64,000 nucleotides of DNA, taken from JAZLIT01 sp045617525 (lineage in GTDB: Bacteria > Bacillota > Bacilli > Bacillales_A > Planococcaceae). Shown here piece by piece: positions 61,660 to 64,000 of this stretch. Below the pieces are notes generated by a model. That model was not told the origin of the DNA. It searched no databases and saw only the letters and a program-made list of their open reading frames with translations. The first letter of the stretch is position 1. Every line of letters begins with the position of its first letter. The translations under genes and the position numbers were made by a program. Where the stretch lies: contig JAZLIT010000217.1 of assembly GCA_045617525.1 (NCBI GenBank), forward strand, positions 1 to 64,000. Reading direction: 5' to 3'.

Positions 61660-62763
61660 ATGAACGAAATGCCACAATGTATCGGCTGTGGAGCCCATAT
61701 TCAAACAGAAAACAAAGAAGGTCTAGGCTTTGCGCCTGCTTCTTCATTAGAAAAAGAAACGATTATTTGTCAACGTTGCTTCCGTCTAAAAAACTATAAT
61801 GAAATTCAACCAGTAAGTCTAACGGATGACGATTTCTTACGTATTTTAAATGGTCTTGGGGAACAAGACGGTTTAATCGTAAAAATAGTTGATATTTTTG
61901 ATTTCAACGGTAGCTGGTTACCGGGTCTTCACCGCTTTGTGGGGAAAAATCCAGTATTATTAGTAGCGAACAAAGCAGATCTTTTACCGAAATCGATTAA
62001 TGATAAAAAAGTAATCAGCTGGTTAAAGCGTGAAGCTAAGGCTCTAGGTTTAAAGCCAATCGACGTAAAACTTGTATCGGCGCATAAAGGTATGGGGATG
62101 CAAGGAGTAATTGAGGCGATTGAAGAATATCGTAAAGGTAAAGATGTTTATGTTGTAGGTTGTACAAACGTAGGGAAATCAACGTTTATTAACCGAATTA
62201 TTAAGCAAGCTACGGGTGAAGGTGAAGTTATTACAACATCTCATTTCCCAGGCACAACTTTAGATATGATTGAAATTCCACTTGATGATGGTTCAGCGTT
62301 ATACGATACGCCAGGGATTATTAACCACCACCAAATGGCACACCATATTGATTCAAGTGAATTAAAATATATTATGCCGAAAAAAGAACTGAAGCCAAAA
62401 GTATACCAACAAAATCCTGGTCAAACTCTTTTCATTGGGGCTTTAGCGCGTTTTGATTTCATTCAAGGAGAACGTTCTGCTTTTACAGTGCATGTAGCGA
62501 ATGATTTACCAATTCACCGCACTAAATTAGAAAAAGCGGATGCATTATATGCAGAGCATAAAGGGGAGCTATTAGCGCCGCCTACATCTGCACATATCGA
62601 TAAGCTTCCACGTTTAGTGCGTCATGAGTTCTCAATTAAAGAAGCGAGAACGGACGTAGTATTTTCTGGCTTAGGTTGGATTACAGTTCAACATGCTGGC
62701 GTAGTAATTGCAGCATATGCTCCAGAAGGTGTAGAAGTATTTGTACGCCAATCATTAATATAG
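61660..62763 (+). CDS. yqeH: Ribosome-assembly GTPase YqeH
   Basis: YqeH is a circularly permuted GTPase needed for 30S assembly. The 367 residues have an N-terminal zinc finger (CIGCGAHIQ through CQRCFRLKNYN). G motifs come in permuted order: NKADLLPK (G4) first, then GCTNVGKSTFINRI (G1) and DTPGII (G3). AGGAGGAAAACC precedes the ATG. Confidence 0.96.
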   Translation: MNEMPQCIGCGAHIQTENKEGLGFAPASSLEKETIICQRCFRLKNYNEIQPVSLTDDDFLRILNGLGEQDGLIVKIVDIFDFNGSWLPGLHRFVGKNPVLLVANKADLLPKSINDKKVISWLKREAKALGLKPIDVKLVSAHKGMGMQGVIEAIEEYRKGKDVYVVGCTNVGKSTFINRIIKQATGEGEVITTSHFPGTTLDMIEIPLDDGSALYDTPGIINHHQMAHHIDSSELKYIMPKKELKPKVYQQNPGQTLFIGALARFDFIQGERSAFTVHVANDLPIHRTKLEKADALYAEHKGELLAPPTSAHIDKLPRLVRHEFSIKEARTDVVFSGLGWITVQHAGVVIAAYAPEGVEVFVRQSLI

Positions 62764-62785
62764 GTTAGAGGAAGTAGGGATCCTT

Positions 62786-63625
62786 GTGAAGAAATGGTTT
62801 GCAGTAATTGGCGACCCGATAAAGCATTCGAAGTCACCAGAGATGCATCAGCATTGGTATGAACATCTTCAAATTGACGCATCTTATATTCCAGTTCAAG
62901 TACCGAGTGAAAAGTTGGCTGAAGCAGTTGCAAGTTTGAAATTGCTAGGTGCAAGTGGCTGGAATGTAACGATACCTCATAAAGAAACGATTATTCCGTT
63001 TCTAGACGAAGTGGATGAACTTGCTGCGAAAATGGGTGCTGTGAATACAGTTGTTCGTTTAGCAGATGGCAAGTTGAAGGGCTATAATACGGATGGTGCA
63101 GGTTTTGTGAAATCGTTGGAAGAAGCTATTGGTACTGCTGAGCGTCAGCAACCGGTGCTATTAATTGGAGCCGGTGGTGCTGCGCGCGGTATTTCTTTTG
63201 CTCTACAAGCAACGGGTTACTCAAATATTACGATTGCCAACCGTACAATTGCAAAAGCGCAAACAATTATTGATGAGCTTGGTTGTGGGCAAGCAATTTC
63301 TTTACAGGATGCTGAAAACACGCTTTCTAACTATAAAATTTTTATCCAAACGACACCTGCTGGGCTTTCTAGTGGCGAATTTGATTTGCCTTTTTCATTA
63401 GATCAGTTCCCCATGCAAGCGATTGCGGCAGATATCGTGTATAATCCATTAATGACGCCTTTTTTACGAGCGGCTGAAAGTAAAGGCGCAGTTATAGTAA
63501 ATGGTCTTGGCATGTTTGTGCATCAGGGGGCAATTGCTTTTGAGTATTGGCTAGGGCAATATCCACCGGCGCCACTTATGCTAGCATTTTTAACAAATCA
63601 ATTAGAACGGCGTGCAAATGTTTAA
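62786..63625 (+). CDS. aroE: Shikimate dehydrogenase
   Basis: AroE reduces 3-dehydroshikimate in the aromatic pathway. The 279 residues have the substrate site KHSKSPEMHQHWYEH, the catalytic lysine in WNVTIPHKE, GYNTDGAGFVKSL, and the NADP motif LIGAGGAARG. The start is a GTG at 62786 with AGGGA seven bases upstream. Confidence 0.97.
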   Translation: MKKWFAVIGDPIKHSKSPEMHQHWYEHLQIDASYIPVQVPSEKLAEAVASLKLLGASGWNVTIPHKETIIPFLDEVDELAAKMGAVNTVVRLADGKLKGYNTDGAGFVKSLEEAIGTAERQQPVLLIGAGGAARGISFALQATGYSNITIANRTIAKAQTIIDELGCGQAISLQDAENTLSNYKIFIQTTPAGLSSGEFDLPFSLDQFPMQAIAADIVYNPLMTPFLRAAESKGAVIVNGLGMFVHQGAIAFEYWLGQYPPAPLMLAFLTNQLERRANV

Positions 63626-63652
63626 TTTGCACACATAAGAGAGGAAATATTT

Positions 63653-63952
63653 ATGTTAACAGGTAAACAAAAACGATTTTTACGTGCATCAGCACATCAT
63701 TTAGATCCGATTTTCCAAGTAGGTAAAGGCGGCGTTAATGACGCAATGCTAGTTCAAATACGTGAGGTATTAGAAGTACGTGAACTTATTAAAGTGCGCA
63801 TTTTAGATAACTGTGAAGAGGACAAGCGTGAAGTAGCGAAAGCATTAGCAATTGGTGCACGTGCAGAGCTTGTACAATTAATCGGTTTAACAGTTGTTTT
63901 ATATAAAGAATCTAAAAACAACAAAAAAATTGTTTTACCAAAAGTAAAGTAA
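63653..63952 (+). CDS. yhbY: YhbY-family RNA-binding protein (YqeI)
   Basis: A CRM-domain protein of 99 residues that associates with pre-50S ribosomes. It begins MLTGKQKRFLRASAHHLDPI and has the GxxG loop in VGKGGVNDAM. AGAGAGGAAAT precedes the ATG. The order aroE-yhbY-nadD is conserved in Bacilli. Confidence 0.96.
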   Translation: MLTGKQKRFLRASAHHLDPIFQVGKGGVNDAMLVQIREVLEVRELIKVRILDNCEEDKREVAKALAIGARAELVQLIGLTVVLYKESKNNKKIVLPKVK

Positions 63953-63962
63953 GGTGTTTTGA

Positions 63963-64000
63963 ATGAAAAGGGTCGGAATTTTAGGTGGCACATTTAATCC
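63963..64000 (+). CDS. nadD: Nicotinate-nucleotide adenylyltransferase, 5' end only
   Basis: Only the first codons are in the window: MKRVGILGGTFNP. This is the nucleotide-binding GGTFNP motif at the start of NadD. AAGGTG precedes the ATG. The gene continues past the right edge. Confidence 0.9.
   Translation, partial: MKRVGILGGTFN

Noticed and set aside
1..64000. tRNA or rRNA genes
   Set aside because: Reading through the gaps I saw no cloverleaf with a conserved T-arm and no rRNA sequence. A tRNAscan run would be decisive.

Overview
The window is an AT-rich stretch of a spore-forming Bacillales chromosome, and I found no sign of plasmid, phage, insertion sequence or CRISPR sequence. Gene order follows the Bacillus subtilis spoIVF-rplU-obg-pheA-safA-ruvAB-queA-tgt-secDF-recJ-relA-hisS-aspS-cymR-alaS-greA-mtnN and sigK-psd-yqeH-aroE-nadD regions, but with lineage-specific losses and insertions. 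Protein divergence, frequent TTG starts and the small lineage-specific genes suggest a Planococcaceae-type organism (Lysinibacillus/Solibacillus relatives). That placement is inference from the sequence only.

Layout. 1-200: a GC-rich multi-stem element, probably a structured RNA. 0.3-3.4 kb: spoIVFA-spoIVFB, the rplU-prp-rpmA ribosomal unit with its own promoter and leader, then spo0B-obg. 4.6-9.5 kb: pheB, pheA, a DCC-family protein, a small membrane protein and niaR on the minus strand, and the spore genes safA plus a coupled kinase-like gene. 9.6-19.1 kb: ruvA-ruvB-queA-tgt-yajC, yrbG against convergent spoVB, comN, secDF. 19.3-31.6 kb: recJ-apt-relA-dtd, a DUF2642-like gene, a manganese catalase, a minus-strand cell-wall amidase, and T-box controlled hisS-aspS. 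31.7-35.7 kb: 6S RNA, tcdA, a chemoreceptor and two unknown genes. 35.8-44.5 kb: rarA (minus), cymR-iscS-mnmA-yrrB, a minus-strand hisA-like gene with an unknown partner, recD2. 44.7-58.6 kb: nupC, T-box alaS-ireB-ruvX, two DUF1292 genes, mltG, trmR-trhP1-trhP2-udk, greA, yrrS, mtnN and a 28-residue membrane ORF. 58.6-64 kb: sigK and pssA (minus), psd, yqeG-yqeH-aroE-yhbY and the first codons of nadD.

How the genes fit together. Two themes dominate. One is translation and tRNA biology: L21 and L27 with the L27-processing protease, ObgE, YqeG/YqeH/YhbY ribosome assembly, His/Asp/Ala tRNA synthetases, Dtd, and wobble-base or anticodon-loop modification by QueA/Tgt, MnmA with IscS, TcdA, TrmR and TrhP. 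RelA and two T-box leaders tie this set to amino-acid supply. The other is sporulation: Spo0B in the phosphorelay, SpoIVFA/FB and an uninterrupted sigK with a pro-sequence in the mother-cell sigma-K pathway, SafA in the coat, and SpoVB in the cortex. Repair (RuvAB, RecJ, RarA, RecD2, RuvX) and sulfur control (CymR) fill the rest.

Departures from the usual pattern are: a HisA resembling the eukaryotic HIS6 subfamily and standing apart from any his operon; a SpoIVFB without its CBS domain beside a short SpoIVFA, and no bofC between safA and ruvA; no nadBCA beside niaR; a two-domain DUF1292 fusion; a perfect dyad over the tcdA promoter; and the unexplained GC-rich element at the left edge. None of these amounts to a convincing new multi-gene system. 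The window is mostly conserved housekeeping DNA.
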